This document shows, piece by piece, positions 1 to 8,698 of a DNA stretch of 64,000 bases (position 1 is its first letter; the number at the start of each line of letters is the position of its first letter). Source of the DNA: Chloroflexi bacterium HGW-Chloroflexi-3 (GTDB taxonomy: Bacteria > Chloroflexota > Anaerolineae > Anaerolineales > Anaerolineaceae); NCBI GenBank assembly GCA_002842045.1, contig PHBX01000009.1, positions 62,001 through 126,000 on the forward strand, read 5' to 3'. Under the pieces are notes generated by a model. The model searched no databases. It saw only the letters and a program-made list of their open reading frames with translations, and had not been told where the DNA came from. A program made the position numbers and the translations under genes.

Positions 1-2
1 TC

Positions 3-341
3 CAATTTTACACGCTCAGTTTGTTCTTGATTTTGTTGCTTCTACCGCTCGTTTTGGGCATCCTGATGAGCAGTCTCGGTGTTTTGGTTTCATTAAATGC
101 TCCCACTGCCCGATCAGCTTACCAGAAACTCAGTCTGGTGATGTTAGCCTTCTGGTTCGTCCCCATGTTTATCATGAATTTAGCACCGGAAAGTTTCAAG
201 CTTCAGATAAATCAATTTCTCAGTAACATCAATATGATTCAGCTGGCAGCCATAGGAATTGTGCTTCTCATAGTGATAAATATTGGTCTGATCTGGTTGG
301 CAATGCAGCGCTTTCAGCGCACCCGATTGATTTTGGATTAA
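3..341 (+). CDS. ABC-2-type transporter permease, C-terminal fragment
   Basis: The reading frame is open to the left edge of the window, so only the C-terminal ~112 residues are seen and the true start lies outside. The visible part has two strongly hydrophobic segments (about codons 4-24 and 30-50) separated by a short polar stretch with the motif NAPTARSAYQ, then a last membrane segment followed by a basic tail (RFQRTR). That pattern (a membrane helix, a loop with a T-x-R-x-A-Q-like motif, then the last helices) matches the end of ABC-2 family permeases that export drugs or polymers; the family call is inference from pattern, not from an alignment. The gene ends ~50 bases before the pheS T-box promoter and no terminator is obvious between them. 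It could be another polytopic membrane protein. Confidence 0.45.
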   Translation, partial: QFYTLSLFLILLLLPLVLGILMSSLGVLVSLNAPTARSAYQKLSLVMLAFWFVPMFIMNLAPESFKLQINQFLSNINMIQLAAIGIVLLIVINIGLIWLAMQRFQRTRLILD

Positions 342-388
342 TTTATTCTTTCAGAGTCAGTCACCTCAATCTCAAATCGATTTGGGTC

Positions 389-416
389 TTGACAAGCCTT
401 TTCTTTTGGGCATAAT
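389..416 (+). promoter_or_regulatory. Promoter of the pheST T-box transcript
   Basis: A perfect -35 TTGACA (389-394) is followed after 16 bases by CATAAT (411-416), one mismatch from the -10 consensus. Transcription would start near 423, just ahead of the first T-box stem. This is the only good sigma70-type pair upstream of pheS. Confidence 0.75.
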
Positions 417-421
417 TATGT

Positions 422-726
422 GTACAAGTAAAAAAACCCGTTATCAGCCATGACGGAGGAAAGTAGTGCGGCGGAAATTGACAGGAAAGCCAGGGCATAG
501 ACTGAAACCCTCGCCCAATGGAAACCGTAGGAAGTTCCCTCCCGAGCTGCTCAGGTGAACGTTCCAACGAACCATTAGTCAGAGCCGGACAGCCACCGTT
601 AACAGGCAACCTGATCGCACGATCACAATCGTAGCTGTCGGGGATGAGTGCACCAGAAATGGTGAATGTGGGTGGTACCACGGGTAGATTTCGCCCGTCC
701 CTTAATCAGGGACGGGTATATTTTTT
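422..726 (+). promoter_or_regulatory. T-box riboswitch (tRNA-Phe sensing) upstream of pheST
   Basis: Seen directly: an AGTA motif at 462-465 (5' side of the specifier loop), a GAAC at 557-560 followed by TTC at 562-564, and the conserved T-box sequence at 665-682 with core GGGTGGTACCACGG. The bulge TGGT (673-676) would pair with the ACCA end of uncharged tRNA. Antitermination competes with the terminator at 694-726. TTC is a Phe codon, so the specifier agrees with the downstream gene, phenylalanyl-tRNA synthetase; the specifier assignment is inference from its place after GAAC, and another TTC lies at 535-537. Expected behaviour: uncharged tRNA-Phe binding stabilises the antiterminator and turns on pheST. 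Leader length of about 310 bases is normal for the class. Confidence 0.93.
694..726 (+). terminator. T-box intrinsic terminator
   Basis: A 9-bp GC-rich stem (694-702 with 708-716, loop TAATC) is followed by an A/T run ending in seven T (720-726). Its 5' arm overlaps bases needed for the alternative antiterminator formed with the T-box sequence, so the two structures are mutually exclusive. Confidence 0.9.
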
Positions 727-738
727 ACAGGAGGTTCA

Positions 739-1782
739 ATGTCAGAAAAACCAATCATCCTTGCAGAGCTGGAAATAGCGCAGCAAAAAGCGTTAGCCTT
801 GCTGGCAGAAATCCAGGATGAAGAACCATTACAAGCCTGGAAGCGTGAATATCTGGGGAAATCATCCACCGTCATGTCTGCGTTCAGTAGTATTGGTCAA
901 CAATCCAAAGAATTCCGACCATTGGTTGGTCAGGTTGCCAATCAGGTCAAACAAGCTTTGGAAGCAGCCCTGGAAGAACGTGCCAGAATCGTCACCGAAG
1001 CAGCCCTGACCCGCAAGATAACCGATGAACGAGTGGATGTCACCTTACCAGGCAGGCAGCCAATAACCGGTGGATTGCACCCCCAAACGTTAGTTCTGCG
1101 CCGGATTTTCTCCATATTTGCAGAAATGGGATTTCAAGTATATCGTTCGCGTGATGTTGAGAGCGATGAACACAACTTTGAATTACTAAACATCCCCGCC
1201 CATCACCCCGCCCGCGATATGTGGGATACCTTCCACATTGACCAGCCAGGTGTCGTTCTGCGCACGCACACCTCACCCGGTCAGATACGGGTTATGCGTG
1301 AGCAAGCCCCCAATCCCATCCGGGCTATTCTGCCAGGTATGTGTTACCGCTACGAGCAGATCAGTTCCCGCTCAGAAATTCAATTCAATCAGGTTGAAGT
1401 TCTTGCAGTCGGGAAAAACATCACTTTCGGCGATATGAAAGGCACCCTGAACGGATTTGTGCGACGATTGTTCAACGCGGATGTGCGTACTCGCTTACGC
1501 CCATCCTACTTCCCCTTCACGGAGCCCAGCGCTGAGATGGATGTGGAATGTTTTGTGTGTGCCGGCAAAGGTTGTTCAGTTTGCAAAGGCAGCGGATGGC
1601 TGGAGATCATGGGTTGTGGCATCGTGCATCCAGCTGTGCTGAAGAATGGTGGTTATGATCCCGAGGTCTATTCCGGTTTTGCTGCCGGTATGGGACCCGA
1701 ACGCATCAGCATGCTCTTGCATAAAATCGAGGATATCCGCTACTTTTGGGGTAATGATGCCCGTTTTCTGGAGCAGTTCTAA
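739..1782 (+). CDS. pheS: Phenylalanine--tRNA ligase alpha subunit
   Basis: Catalytic subunit of the cytoplasmic alpha2beta2 enzyme that charges tRNA-Phe. At 347 residues it has the usual length. The N-terminal ~90 residues form the helical tRNA-binding arm; the class II core follows, with HPxxxMWDTFHI, RTHTSPGQ (motif 2 region) and, at the end, the GMGPERI motif 3. A four-cysteine element at residues 271, 274, 279 and 282 (CFVC...CSVC, then KGSGW) is the zinc-knuckle-like insert found in many bacterial PheS proteins. Start chosen at ATG 739, with AGGAGG 6 bases upstream. Co-directional with pheT 52 bases downstream and controlled by the T-box leader. Confidence 0.97.
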   Translation: MSEKPIILAELEIAQQKALALLAEIQDEEPLQAWKREYLGKSSTVMSAFSSIGQQSKEFRPLVGQVANQVKQALEAALEERARIVTEAALTRKITDERVDVTLPGRQPITGGLHPQTLVLRRIFSIFAEMGFQVYRSRDVESDEHNFELLNIPAHHPARDMWDTFHIDQPGVVLRTHTSPGQIRVMREQAPNPIRAILPGMCYRYEQISSRSEIQFNQVEVLAVGKNITFGDMKGTLNGFVRRLFNADVRTRLRPSYFPFTEPSAEMDVECFVCAGKGCSVCKGSGWLEIMGCGIVHPAVLKNGGYDPEVYSGFAAGMGPERISMLLHKIEDIRYFWGNDARFLEQF

Positions 1783-1834
1783 CGATGAAGAAATTAATAT
1801 TGACACTCGAAAAATTCAAGGAGGATAACAACAG

Positions 1835-4372
1835 ATGAAAATCCCTCTTTCGTGGCTTAAAGATTATATTGATCTTGACCTTTCTTTGGAGGAATTAGCG
1901 CGAACTTTGACCATGGTAGGTCTTGAAGTGGAAGTGATCAATGTGATTGGTTTACCCCTTCCTGAAAACACCGGCCGCCAGGAATTCAAATTCACAGGCC
2001 TCGCCTGGAACCCTGAAAAATTTATCGTCGCCCAGATTGATGAGGTCATGCCCCACCCGGATGCCGACCGCCTGACCCTGTGCCGCCTGCATGATGGAAT
2101 TCAGGAATGGGTCGTCCTCACCGGAGCACCTAATCTCTTCCCATATAAAGGAATGGGTACACTGGAACAGCCCCTAAAAGTGGCTTATGCACGCGAAGAT
2201 GCCATTCTCTATGATGGGCACAAACCGGGTTATGAGCTGACCAAACTGAAACGTACGAAAATCCGTGGTGTGGAATCTTTCTCCATGGTCTGTTCCGAAA
2301 AAGAATTGGGTATTTCAGATGAACATGAAGGTGTCATCATCCTGGATTCCGATGCACCTACCGGCACCCCACTGGTGGATTATATGGGCGATGCGGTAAT
2401 CGAAGTTGCCATTCTGCCGAATATGATCCGGGATGCCAGTATGGTTGGGGTTGCGCGTGAGCTTTCAGCAGTGACCGGAAAACCTTTGAAAGTTCCCAGT
2501 CGTAAAGTCACATCAACCGGACCCAAGATTGATGATCTGGCCGCTATTGAAATCAATGATCCCAACCTCAATCCTCGCTTTGTTTTAGGTTTGGTGCAGG
2601 GTTTATCACCAAAACCCAGTCCCTATTGGGTACAACGCCGCTTACGTCTGGCGGGGATGCGCCCGATTAATTCGATCGTGGATGCCACAAATTATGTTAT
2701 GCTGGAAACCGGAGAACCTTTGCACGCTTTTGATTACGATGTGCTCATCCAGCGTGCTGGTGGAAAAGCCCCCACCATTATCACCCGTGCAGTCACAAAA
2801 GGTGAAAACCTGACCACCCTCGATGATGTGGAACGTCCATTGGATCAACATACTATTCTGGTATGTGATACAGCGGGACCACTTTCTCTGGCAGGGATTA
2901 TGGGTGGTTTAGAGAGCGAAGTCACCGAGACTACCCGAAATGTGTTACTGGAAGGCGCGAGCTGGAATTTCATCAATGTTCGTCGTACCTCATCCAGACT
3001 GCACCTTAACTCTGAAGCGGGTTACCGTTTCGGTCGCGGCGTCCACCCGGCTTTAGCCTCCTGGGCTGTTGATCTGGGTCTGGAACGCATGGCTGCCTGG
3101 AGTGGTGGAACCATCGCCCAGGGATTGGTCGATAACTATCCACAACCACCCCTTGATCCATTAGTAAGTATCAGTGTGCAGGATGTTGAACGAAAATTGG
3201 GTGTAACGATCCCGGCAAAACAAATCGCCGTGATCCTGACCCGGCTTGAATTCGTTTGCAAAGTCTCTGGGGACGTCATTGAAGCCCAGACACCGCCCCA
3301 TCGCCTTGACATTGGTGAAGGTGTGATTGGCAAAGCTGATCTCATGGAAGAGATTGCCCGCATTTACAGTTACAACAACATTCCCGAGACCAATCTGGCA
3401 GATGAATTACCCCCACAACGAAACAATCTGGAATTAGCAAATGAAGAGAAGATCAAGGACATTCTGGCTGGTTTGGGACTGCAGGAAGTTATCACCTACC
3501 GTTTGACATCCATCGAAAGAGAAACTCGAGCATACCTTCTGGGGCAGACACCTGATCCGGAAAATTATGTGCGCTTACTCAACCCGATCGCACCGGAACG
3601 ATCCGTCATGCGCCAGAGCTTGCTGGCTTCGGTTTTGGAAGTGCTGGAAAAAAATGCCCGTATACGTGAACGCCTGGCTTTCTTCGAAATTGGCTCGCTA
3701 TTTATCCAGGAAGAAGAAAACAACCTTCCGGTTGAACCACGCAAACTGGTCATCGGAATGAGCGGAAAAAGAAATATCCCGATCTGGAATCAGAAGGATA
3801 CAGGTAACCTGGATTTCTATGATCTTAAAGGTGTGTTGGAAGAGCTGCTGGAAAAATTACATCTGGAGGCTGTTGCATATCAACCAACGGAACATCCTTC
3901 GATGCATCCCGGGAAAACAGCTCAAATCCTCGTGGGTCAGACCCCAATAGGCGTACTTGGAGAATTGCATCCTCGTGTCAAACAGAACTACGACTTCTTA
4001 ACACCAGCTGTGTATGTAGCAGAAATCGATTTGGAAGCCCTGTTACCCCTCATCCCCTTGCGCTTCGAATCCCAACCTGTTTCGGTTTTTCCACCGGTAT
4101 TGGAAGACATTGCCATCATCGTGGAAGAGGCTGTGCCGGCTGACAGGGTGGAAGCACTCATTCGCCAGACCGGTGGCAAACTGCTGGCCGATGTAAGGCT
4201 CTTTGATGTTTATCGTGGCGATCGCATTGGGGCTGGCAAGAAAAGCCTGGCATACAGCATGACCTACCAGGCACTGGATCACACCATTGAGTCCGGTGAA
4301 TCCACCGCCTTACGCAACAAGATCGTCCGCCGACTGGAACGTGAATTAGGCGCCGTCTTACGCGATAATTAA
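1835..4372 (+). CDS. pheT: Phenylalanine--tRNA ligase beta subunit
   Basis: Beta subunit (845 residues, somewhat longer than the usual ~790-800) of PheRS, which recognises tRNA-Phe and edits Tyr-tRNA-Phe. Visible in order: N-terminal B1 region with an OB-fold tRNA-binding segment containing MPHPDADRL (about 70-80), B3/B4 editing domain (about 210-390), B5 domain (about 410-490), a catalytic-like core that lacks the active-site motifs, and a C-terminal ferredoxin-like anticodon-binding domain starting near the FPPVLEDIAI motif. Start ATG 1835 is preceded by AAGGAGG. Second gene of the T-box operon; a strong terminator follows at 4452. Confidence 0.96.
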   Translation: MKIPLSWLKDYIDLDLSLEELARTLTMVGLEVEVINVIGLPLPENTGRQEFKFTGLAWNPEKFIVAQIDEVMPHPDADRLTLCRLHDGIQEWVVLTGAPNLFPYKGMGTLEQPLKVAYAREDAILYDGHKPGYELTKLKRTKIRGVESFSMVCSEKELGISDEHEGVIILDSDAPTGTPLVDYMGDAVIEVAILPNMIRDASMVGVARELSAVTGKPLKVPSRKVTSTGPKIDDLAAIEINDPNLNPRFVLGLVQGLSPKPSPYWVQRRLRLAGMRPINSIVDATNYVMLETGEPLHAFDYDVLIQRAGGKAPTIITRAVTKGENLTTLDDVERPLDQHTILVCDTAGPLSLAGIMGGLESEVTETTRNVLLEGASWNFINVRRTSSRLHLNSEAGYRFGRGVHPALASWAVDLGLERMAAWSGGTIAQGLVDNYPQPPLDPLVSISVQDVERKLGVTIPAKQIAVILTRLEFVCKVSGDVIEAQTPPHRLDIGEGVIGKADLMEEIARIYSYNNIPETNLADELPPQRNNLELANEEKIKDILAGLGLQEVITYRLTSIERETRAYLLGQTPDPENYVRLLNPIAPERSVMRQSLLASVLEVLEKNARIRERLAFFEIGSLFIQEEENNLPVEPRKLVIGMSGKRNIPIWNQKDTGNLDFYDLKGVLEELLEKLHLEAVAYQPTEHPSMHPGKTAQILVGQTPIGVLGELHPRVKQNYDFLTPAVYVAEIDLEALLPLIPLRFESQPVSVFPPVLEDIAIIVEEAVPADRVEALIRQTGGKLLADVRLFDVYRGDRIGAGKKSLAYSMTYQALDHTIESGESTALRNKIVRRLERELGAVLRDN

Positions 4373-4451
4373 ATGAGTGTTGAGAATTGAGTCTTTAGGA
4401 TAGAGATTAAGAAATATCATTTTCATAGCTCAATTATTTTCAAGGTCTGCA

Positions 4452-4478
4452 GGTGGAGAATTGCGCTCCACCTTTTTT
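4452..4478 (+). terminator. Intrinsic terminator after pheST
   Basis: A 7-bp stem (GGTGGAG at 4452-4458 with CTCCACC at 4466-4472) and a run of six T (4473-4478), 80 bases after the pheT stop codon. Confidence 0.85.
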
Positions 4479-4562
4479 GTGGTTGACTTATATTTTATTT
4501 TTGATAAGCTGTAACTGGTACAGTCTCTACTGGTTTTCCATTATAATTTGCAAGGAGTAAAA

Positions 4563-5461
4563 ATGGTAAGTCGGAAAATATCCATTCCATTGATCATCAT
4601 CGTAGCTGCAGTGGTTGTTTTGTTGGTATCCATCAACCAGCCATTCCAACGTGCAGAAGCGAATAAAGGGCAGGAACTTGCTGCCACTGAAACGTTCCTA
4701 CAAGAACCGCAACTGTCGGATCAGGAAGATCAACAATCCATTGTGGATAGTGTTGCTCCAACCAATGATCCGGACCTGCCATCCATAAAATTAGAAGAAC
4801 CTACTGATCTGGCAAAGGTGAACGAACTCTTGAAGGGAAAAATCAACACCACCCTGTTGCAACCCGGGTGGATCCAGGTCATCAAGGAGTACACTTCTTT
4901 GATTGAAACCGCTGCTACATCCACAGTTCCGGAAAGTGGACAGGTCATCCCCAGGGATTACCGACTTGAACAATGGTTGCTGAAGACCTTAAAATCATCG
5001 TGCAATACATTTACGGCACATCCCTATCTGGTGAGGAATATACCTCCAGCCTGTACAGCAAAGATCAACGCTGGCCAACAGCAGAAACCACTCCGTTGGA
5101 CACTCTCGATCTTCCAGACGTTCTGGGTACCAAAGCATTGGACGATATCATTACCATGGGGTTCTCTGGGGATACGAAAATTGAGTATCACAACGAAGAA
5201 AGTGCACGCGTAGTTACCATCACCACCATCACGCAATTCCCCAGACCGGTCGGTTTCAATGGTTGGGAAGATGCCAGAGTAGTTGAATATGCCCAAACTT
5301 ATTTCTACGATTGGGAAACTGGGTTGCCACTTCGCATAGAGGAATTGATCACCCGTGAGGATGGCTCACAGATGCTGGCAGGAGTGAGCTTTTATTCCGC
5401 ATCGCAAGCAATTGAAATACCAACCGACGTGATGTCTAGAATGAAAGTCACTGGTGATTGA
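4563..5461 (+). pseudogene. One-TM extracytoplasmic protein gene, split by a frameshift
   Basis: The first frame starts at ATG 4563 (AAGGAG six bases upstream; TATAAT at 4542-4547) and encodes a signal anchor (about residues 8-27) and an acidic, extracytoplasmic region. Near base 4976 the plausible coding sequence leaves this frame; the continuing protein is in the frame open from 4970 to the stop at 5461. A single missing base in the TTGGTT stretch would join the parts as ...RLEQW-L-AEDLKIIVQ, giving one protein of about 299 residues; unshifted, the first frame runs into an unlikely Cys/Pro/Ser-rich tail ending at 5213. No known family is recognised. The next gene starts 1 base after the stop, so they look cotranscribed. 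It may be a real mutation, an assembly error or, less likely, recoding; no standard slippery heptamer is present. Confidence 0.7.
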
Positions 5462-5462
5462 A

Positions 5463-5909
5463 ATGAAAGATAATAAGTTGAGGTTTATTATCGCTGTAGG
5501 GATAATTATCTTTCTAACACTTATGCATTACGGAAATGTTGATGCATATACGACATCGTTGAGCGGATCAACAGGTGGTGTATCTTATACAGCTTACAAG
5601 ACTGTTTTATTATTGCCTGGAGGATATTATGGTCAAGTTGAATCCACCGCTGTCTCATCTATGGGGCGAATTGGTATCTCATACTGGACGTTTGACCAAA
5701 AATGTAATAACGGTCAATGGTCATTTTATTATACGCCTGGAGGTTTGGTAAACCTAAACTCAACATATTTCATGAGAGATATGTTTTATTCCTCGAGTGA
5801 AGGATGTTATGGAAAATTTGGTGTTTCATCAACTTACACTCGAAGTACTGGAAATCATGAATTTAATATGGGAACTCCAGTCTATCGATTCTTAGAAGCC
5901 AAACTTTAA
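5463..5909 (+). CDS. Small secreted protein of unknown function
   Basis: 148-residue protein with a clear signal peptide (basic MKDNKLR, hydrophobic core about 8-24, then NVDAYTT). The mature part is rich in Gly, Ser, Tyr and Thr, with two cysteines (in QKCNN and EGCYG) that could form a disulphide, and aromatic beta-strand-like segments. No family recognised. ATG 5463 is chosen because the signal peptide begins there; it lies right after the stop of the frameshifted gene, suggesting translational coupling. This part is visibly more A/T-rich than pheST, which may point to recent acquisition, though that is only an impression. Confidence 0.6.
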   Translation: MKDNKLRFIIAVGIIIFLTLMHYGNVDAYTTSLSGSTGGVSYTAYKTVLLLPGGYYGQVESTAVSSMGRIGISYWTFDQKCNNGQWSFYYTPGGLVNLNSTYFMRDMFYSSSEGCYGKFGVSSTYTRSTGNHEFNMGTPVYRFLEAKL

Positions 5910-5939
5910 TATTTTAGAATACCAGTTAAGGAAATTACC

Positions 5940-5990
5940 AATAAACCTTTTTAGTTTTTTCTAAAATTACTAAGAAGGTTTATTCTTTTA
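5940..5990 (+). terminator. Possible weak terminator
   Basis: A 10-bp inverted repeat (AATAAACCTT 5940-5949 with AAGGTTTATT 5975-5984) followed by CTTTTA. The loop is long (25 bases) and the stem A/T-rich, so strength is doubtful. Confidence 0.4.
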
Positions 5991-6072
5991 TGTAATAAAT
6001 TTATTCCTAAATTTTATAAAGTGGGAAAAATCTACTATAATTCGTGAACATGTCACTCCCCTCCACAGGGTC

Positions 6073-6081
6073 TGATAAAAT
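6073..6081 (+). promoter_or_regulatory. Extended -10 promoter, probable leaderless start
   Basis: TG-A-TAAAAT ends 8 bases before ATG 6090. No Shine-Dalgarno sequence precedes that ATG, so transcription would begin at or next to the start codon. A second TATAAT lies at 6036-6041. Confidence 0.5.
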
Positions 6082-6089
6082 CATAACAA

Positions 6090-7544
6090 ATGAAAGCTGG
6101 CATGAATAAACAAAAGACAACCACAATTCTCCTAACTCTGATCGTTGTTTTGATTCTTTCTGCTTGCCAACCAAAAAATACGGATGCGGTTCAGCCATTA
6201 GCAACCGCAACAATTCAAAAAACAGCCACGCGGACTCCAACGAAAATCCCTACCACAACTCCCACCAATACCCCTACTCCTACCTGGCTTGTTCCATTAA
6301 GTGAATTGAAAGAGGTGGAATTACTTTTTACTCATCCCTGGACGGGAGAATTAGCCCGCGCCATTGATAACCTGGTGGATGATTTTAATCAGACCAATGA
6401 GTATAGTATTTTTGTAAAAGTCAGTGCTCCAGGCAGCTCCCAACAGGTTTTTCAACAAAGCGAAGCAGCATTGTGGGATGGTCTGGGACCAAATGTAGTT
6501 GTTGCGCCGATCGAAGAATTAGCCTATTGGCACAAAATGGGCAATCTGATTAGCCTGGATGATTATCTCAATGATGTCCTGTATGGTCTTAATAGTGATC
6601 TTATTGACGATTTTATCCCGATCTTTTGGGAACAGGATGTCCTGGATGGGCAACGACTGGGAATACCGATTTCACGAAATGCAAATTTTTTGGTGCTAAA
6701 TGTTAGCTGGGCTAAGGAATTGGGAATCAATATCGCTGCAATGACGCCACAGTCATTCAGGAACCAAACCTGCCAGGCTCGTGATGAATTACTGAATGAC
6801 AATGATTGGCGCAATAATGGCATGGGTGGATGGATAGTCAAACAGGATGAATACACAATTCTCAATTGGTTAAATGCCTTTCAATTGGAAGATTTTCCAA
6901 CCAGTGAAACACCATATAAATTCGATCAATCTGCAACTTTAGATGGATTTACTTTCTTGCGTGAGATTTTTGATGAGGATTGTGCCTGGATTGCCAGAAA
7001 CCCAACACATTATGAATATTTTGCCAACCGACAGGCACTCTATATCAGTGCTGATGTCTATGACCTGGTGCCACTCCAGAAAACTTTTGCTTTGATGGAA
7101 AGTGAAGACCAATGGCAGGTCACCCCTCATCCACAAATACAGGCGAAACCGGTATTAATCACCCATGGTGAATCCATGGGAATTCTAAAATCGGATCCAG
7201 CCCATGAGTTAGCATCCTGGTTGTTTATTCGTTGGTTATCCATGCCAGAACAGCAAATCCAGATGGCAAAAGTGAACCCGGGTTTACCGGTTAGCCAATC
7301 CATCATGGATCAAATCAGCTCTGATCGCAGTGACCAATGGAATCAAGTAATCGCGCTTCTGGCTGATGCCAAACCTGCACCACGCACAGCCGAATGGCGC
7401 GTTGCTCGTTATGTGCTCCAGGATGCAGCTTACCAGGTGTATCTGGCAAATATCATCCCGGTTCAGTACCCTCAAATCATAGGAGAAATGGATAGCATCA
7501 TCCTAGATCTCAGCCAACAACCCGCTTCGCTCCCCTGGGAATGA
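6090..7544 (+). CDS. ABC transporter solute-binding lipoprotein (family 1, sugar-type)
   Basis: 484-residue extracytoplasmic substrate-binding protein. It starts with a lipoprotein signal peptide whose lipobox LSAC places the lipidated Cys at residue 26, then a Thr/Pro-rich linker (about 35-65), then the bilobal binding domain beginning at ELLFTHPW. Features such as LGIPISRNANFLVLN, a GGWIVKQDEY segment and ASWLFIRWL near the C-terminus fit family 1 sugar-binding proteins of ABC importers. No permease or ATPase gene is adjacent, so the transporter partners or an alternative sensory role are unknown. ATG 6090 is favoured by the leaderless promoter; ATG 6102 is the alternative. Confidence 0.85.
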   Translation: MKAGMNKQKTTTILLTLIVVLILSACQPKNTDAVQPLATATIQKTATRTPTKIPTTTPTNTPTPTWLVPLSELKEVELLFTHPWTGELARAIDNLVDDFNQTNEYSIFVKVSAPGSSQQVFQQSEAALWDGLGPNVVVAPIEELAYWHKMGNLISLDDYLNDVLYGLNSDLIDDFIPIFWEQDVLDGQRLGIPISRNANFLVLNVSWAKELGINIAAMTPQSFRNQTCQARDELLNDNDWRNNGMGGWIVKQDEYTILNWLNAFQLEDFPTSETPYKFDQSATLDGFTFLREIFDEDCAWIARNPTHYEYFANRQALYISADVYDLVPLQKTFALMESEDQWQVTPHPQIQAKPVLITHGESMGILKSDPAHELASWLFIRWLSMPEQQIQMAKVNPGLPVSQSIMDQISSDRSDQWNQVIALLADAKPAPRTAEWRVARYVLQDAAYQVYLANIIPVQYPQIIGEMDSIILDLSQQPASLPWE

Positions 7545-7567
7545 AAAAACGCCATGTTCTGGCGTTT
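7545..7567 (-). terminator. Terminator of the tRNA-Gly/tRNA-Cys transcript
   Basis: Stem AAACGCCA (7547-7554) / TGGCGTTT (7560-7567). On the minus strand it is followed by a run of T, ideal for ending the tRNA transcript; in the plus direction it could also weakly terminate the solute-binding protein gene, whose stop codon abuts it. Confidence 0.8.
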
Positions 7568-7592
7568 CTGTTGGATCGAAGTACTTTCTAAG

Positions 7593-7664
7593 AGGCGACG
7601 ACGAGACTCGAACTCGTGATGAGGGTTTTGCAGACCCTTGCCTTGCCAACTTGGCCACGTCGCC
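7593..7664 (-). tRNA. tRNA-Cys (anticodon GCA)
   Basis: 72-nt cloverleaf on the minus strand: acceptor GGCGACG / CGTCGCC with discriminator U (as usual for Cys), anticodon stem AGGGT/ACCCT around loop CTGCAAA giving anticodon GCA, and a T-arm with GTTCGAGTC. The CCA end is not encoded. Confidence 0.96.
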
Positions 7665-7679
7665 GCGATTTTGTTTCTG

Positions 7680-7752
7680 AGCGGGCAACGGGATTCGAAC
7701 CCGTGACCTTCTCCTTGGCAAGGAGACATTCTACCAGCTGAACCATGCCCGC
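7680..7752 (-). tRNA. tRNA-Gly (anticodon GCC)
   Basis: 73-nt cloverleaf on the minus strand: acceptor GCGGGCA / TGCCCGC, discriminator U, anticodon stem TCTCC/GGAGA around TTGCCAA giving anticodon GCC, T-loop GGTTCGAATCC. It lies 15 bases upstream of tRNA-Cys in the same transcript. CCA not encoded. Confidence 0.96.
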
Positions 7753-7779
7753 ATTTACGACCAATTGCTCGTGACCGTT

Positions 7780-7808
7780 ATTTTAGCACTTTGAAAATGA
7801 ATCGTCAA
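7780..7808 (-). promoter_or_regulatory. Promoter of the tRNA-Gly/tRNA-Cys operon
   Basis: On the minus strand TTGACG (7803-7808), 17-base spacer, TAAAAT (7780-7785), placed about 30 bases before the mature 5' end of tRNA-Gly. Confidence 0.85.
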
Positions 7809-7880
7809 GGTTCACGAGATAAAATTCCAGTCGTTCTCGGTCCAGTCGTTTTCGGTTGTACAATTCATTCTCCTGATATG

Positions 7881-8687
7881 TCAAACAGGGTGGAGCATTG
7901 AGCGATTCGGCAGGTTGGGATCCAGTTCATCCGCAAATAATTCTATTCCATTCTGCCTGAATATTTCCTCCATGCTTTGAAAAACTGCCAGGCAAACCTC
8001 TCTTACGCTCTCCAATTCACGATAAATTCCAAAAACAAGCAGATCTAGCATATCGTCCAATCTATCTGGCTTGATTTGAAATTGCCTGGCTTCTGTGATA
8101 AATCGGCTGAAAGTAGTGAAAGGTAGTTGATTAATCAGGGCGAGAATCTTTAATACTTTCATAACAGCATCCATCAACAACAGACTGATGCCTTCCTGGT
8201 TGTCTATTTCAACCACATTTAAAACCTTACTAAATGACTCTTGAAACTCATACCTTCCACGGGTAGCTGCAACCCAAAAGTCCGCCTGATGGTGATGGAT
8301 AGCCTGCAATTTTTTCATTAAATCATCAAAAAAAGACTGATTGTAGACCACCATCCAATGATCCGACGCTGACAAATACCAATGATGAGTAATCGAACTA
8401 CGCTCTTGCAAATATTCATCCGGGGTGTGATAAATTGCTTCAATTAACATACCATCCACCACCCGTTGCAAATATTGTTCGTCTCTTTTCTCAGGTTTCT
8501 CTCGTAGAAATACATCCAATTCCAGATCAGAATAAGCCTGGTCTTCACCCCTGGCCACCGATGCACTTACAGCAATTCCAAGTAGATTATCGCCGAATTT
8601 CTTTTTCCACAGGGGAATTAATTGATCAACCAATGACATACGCTCTTCCCAACTGTGAGCTCGAATACCTGATAATACGGTTTTCAT
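7881..8687 (-). CDS. Kanamycin-nucleotidyltransferase-like protein
   Basis: 268 residues. The N-terminal part reads as a minimal nucleotidyltransferase: a helix (EERMSLVDQLIPLWKKKFGD), a strand, then SASVARGEDQAYSDLELDVF with the paired acidic residues D54 and E56. Spacing and overall length resemble ANT(4')-type kanamycin nucleotidyltransferase (~253 residues, YGSLGR...YSDIEM), but the GS motif is replaced by SASVARG. Such enzymes transfer AMP from ATP to a hydroxyl group; the substrate here is unknown. It starts 11 bases after the opine-dehydrogenase-like gene and is the last gene of a minus-strand trio, so it may act in that pathway rather than in antibiotic resistance. No clear ribosome binding site. 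Confidence 0.72.
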   Translation of the reverse strand: MKTVLSGIRAHSWEERMSLVDQLIPLWKKKFGDNLLGIAVSASVARGEDQAYSDLELDVFLREKPEKRDEQYLQRVVDGMLIEAIYHTPDEYLQERSSITHHWYLSASDHWMVVYNQSFFDDLMKKLQAIHHHQADFWVAATRGRYEFQESFSKVLNVVEIDNQEGISLLLMDAVMKVLKILALINQLPFTTFSRFITEARQFQIKPDRLDDMLDLLVFGIYRELESVREVCLAVFQSMEEIFRQNGIELFADELDPNLPNRSMLHPV

Positions 8688-8698
8688 TTATTATTCTT

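Noticed and set aside
448..545. GGAGGAAAGT stretch resembling part of RNase P RNA
   Set aside because: The AGTA motif, GAAC and the full T-box sequence and terminator that follow show it is stem I of the T-box leader.
4970..5000. Programmed -1 frameshift
   Set aside because: No X-XXY-YYZ slippery heptamer in the correct phase and no downstream strong stem; a one-base deletion is simpler.
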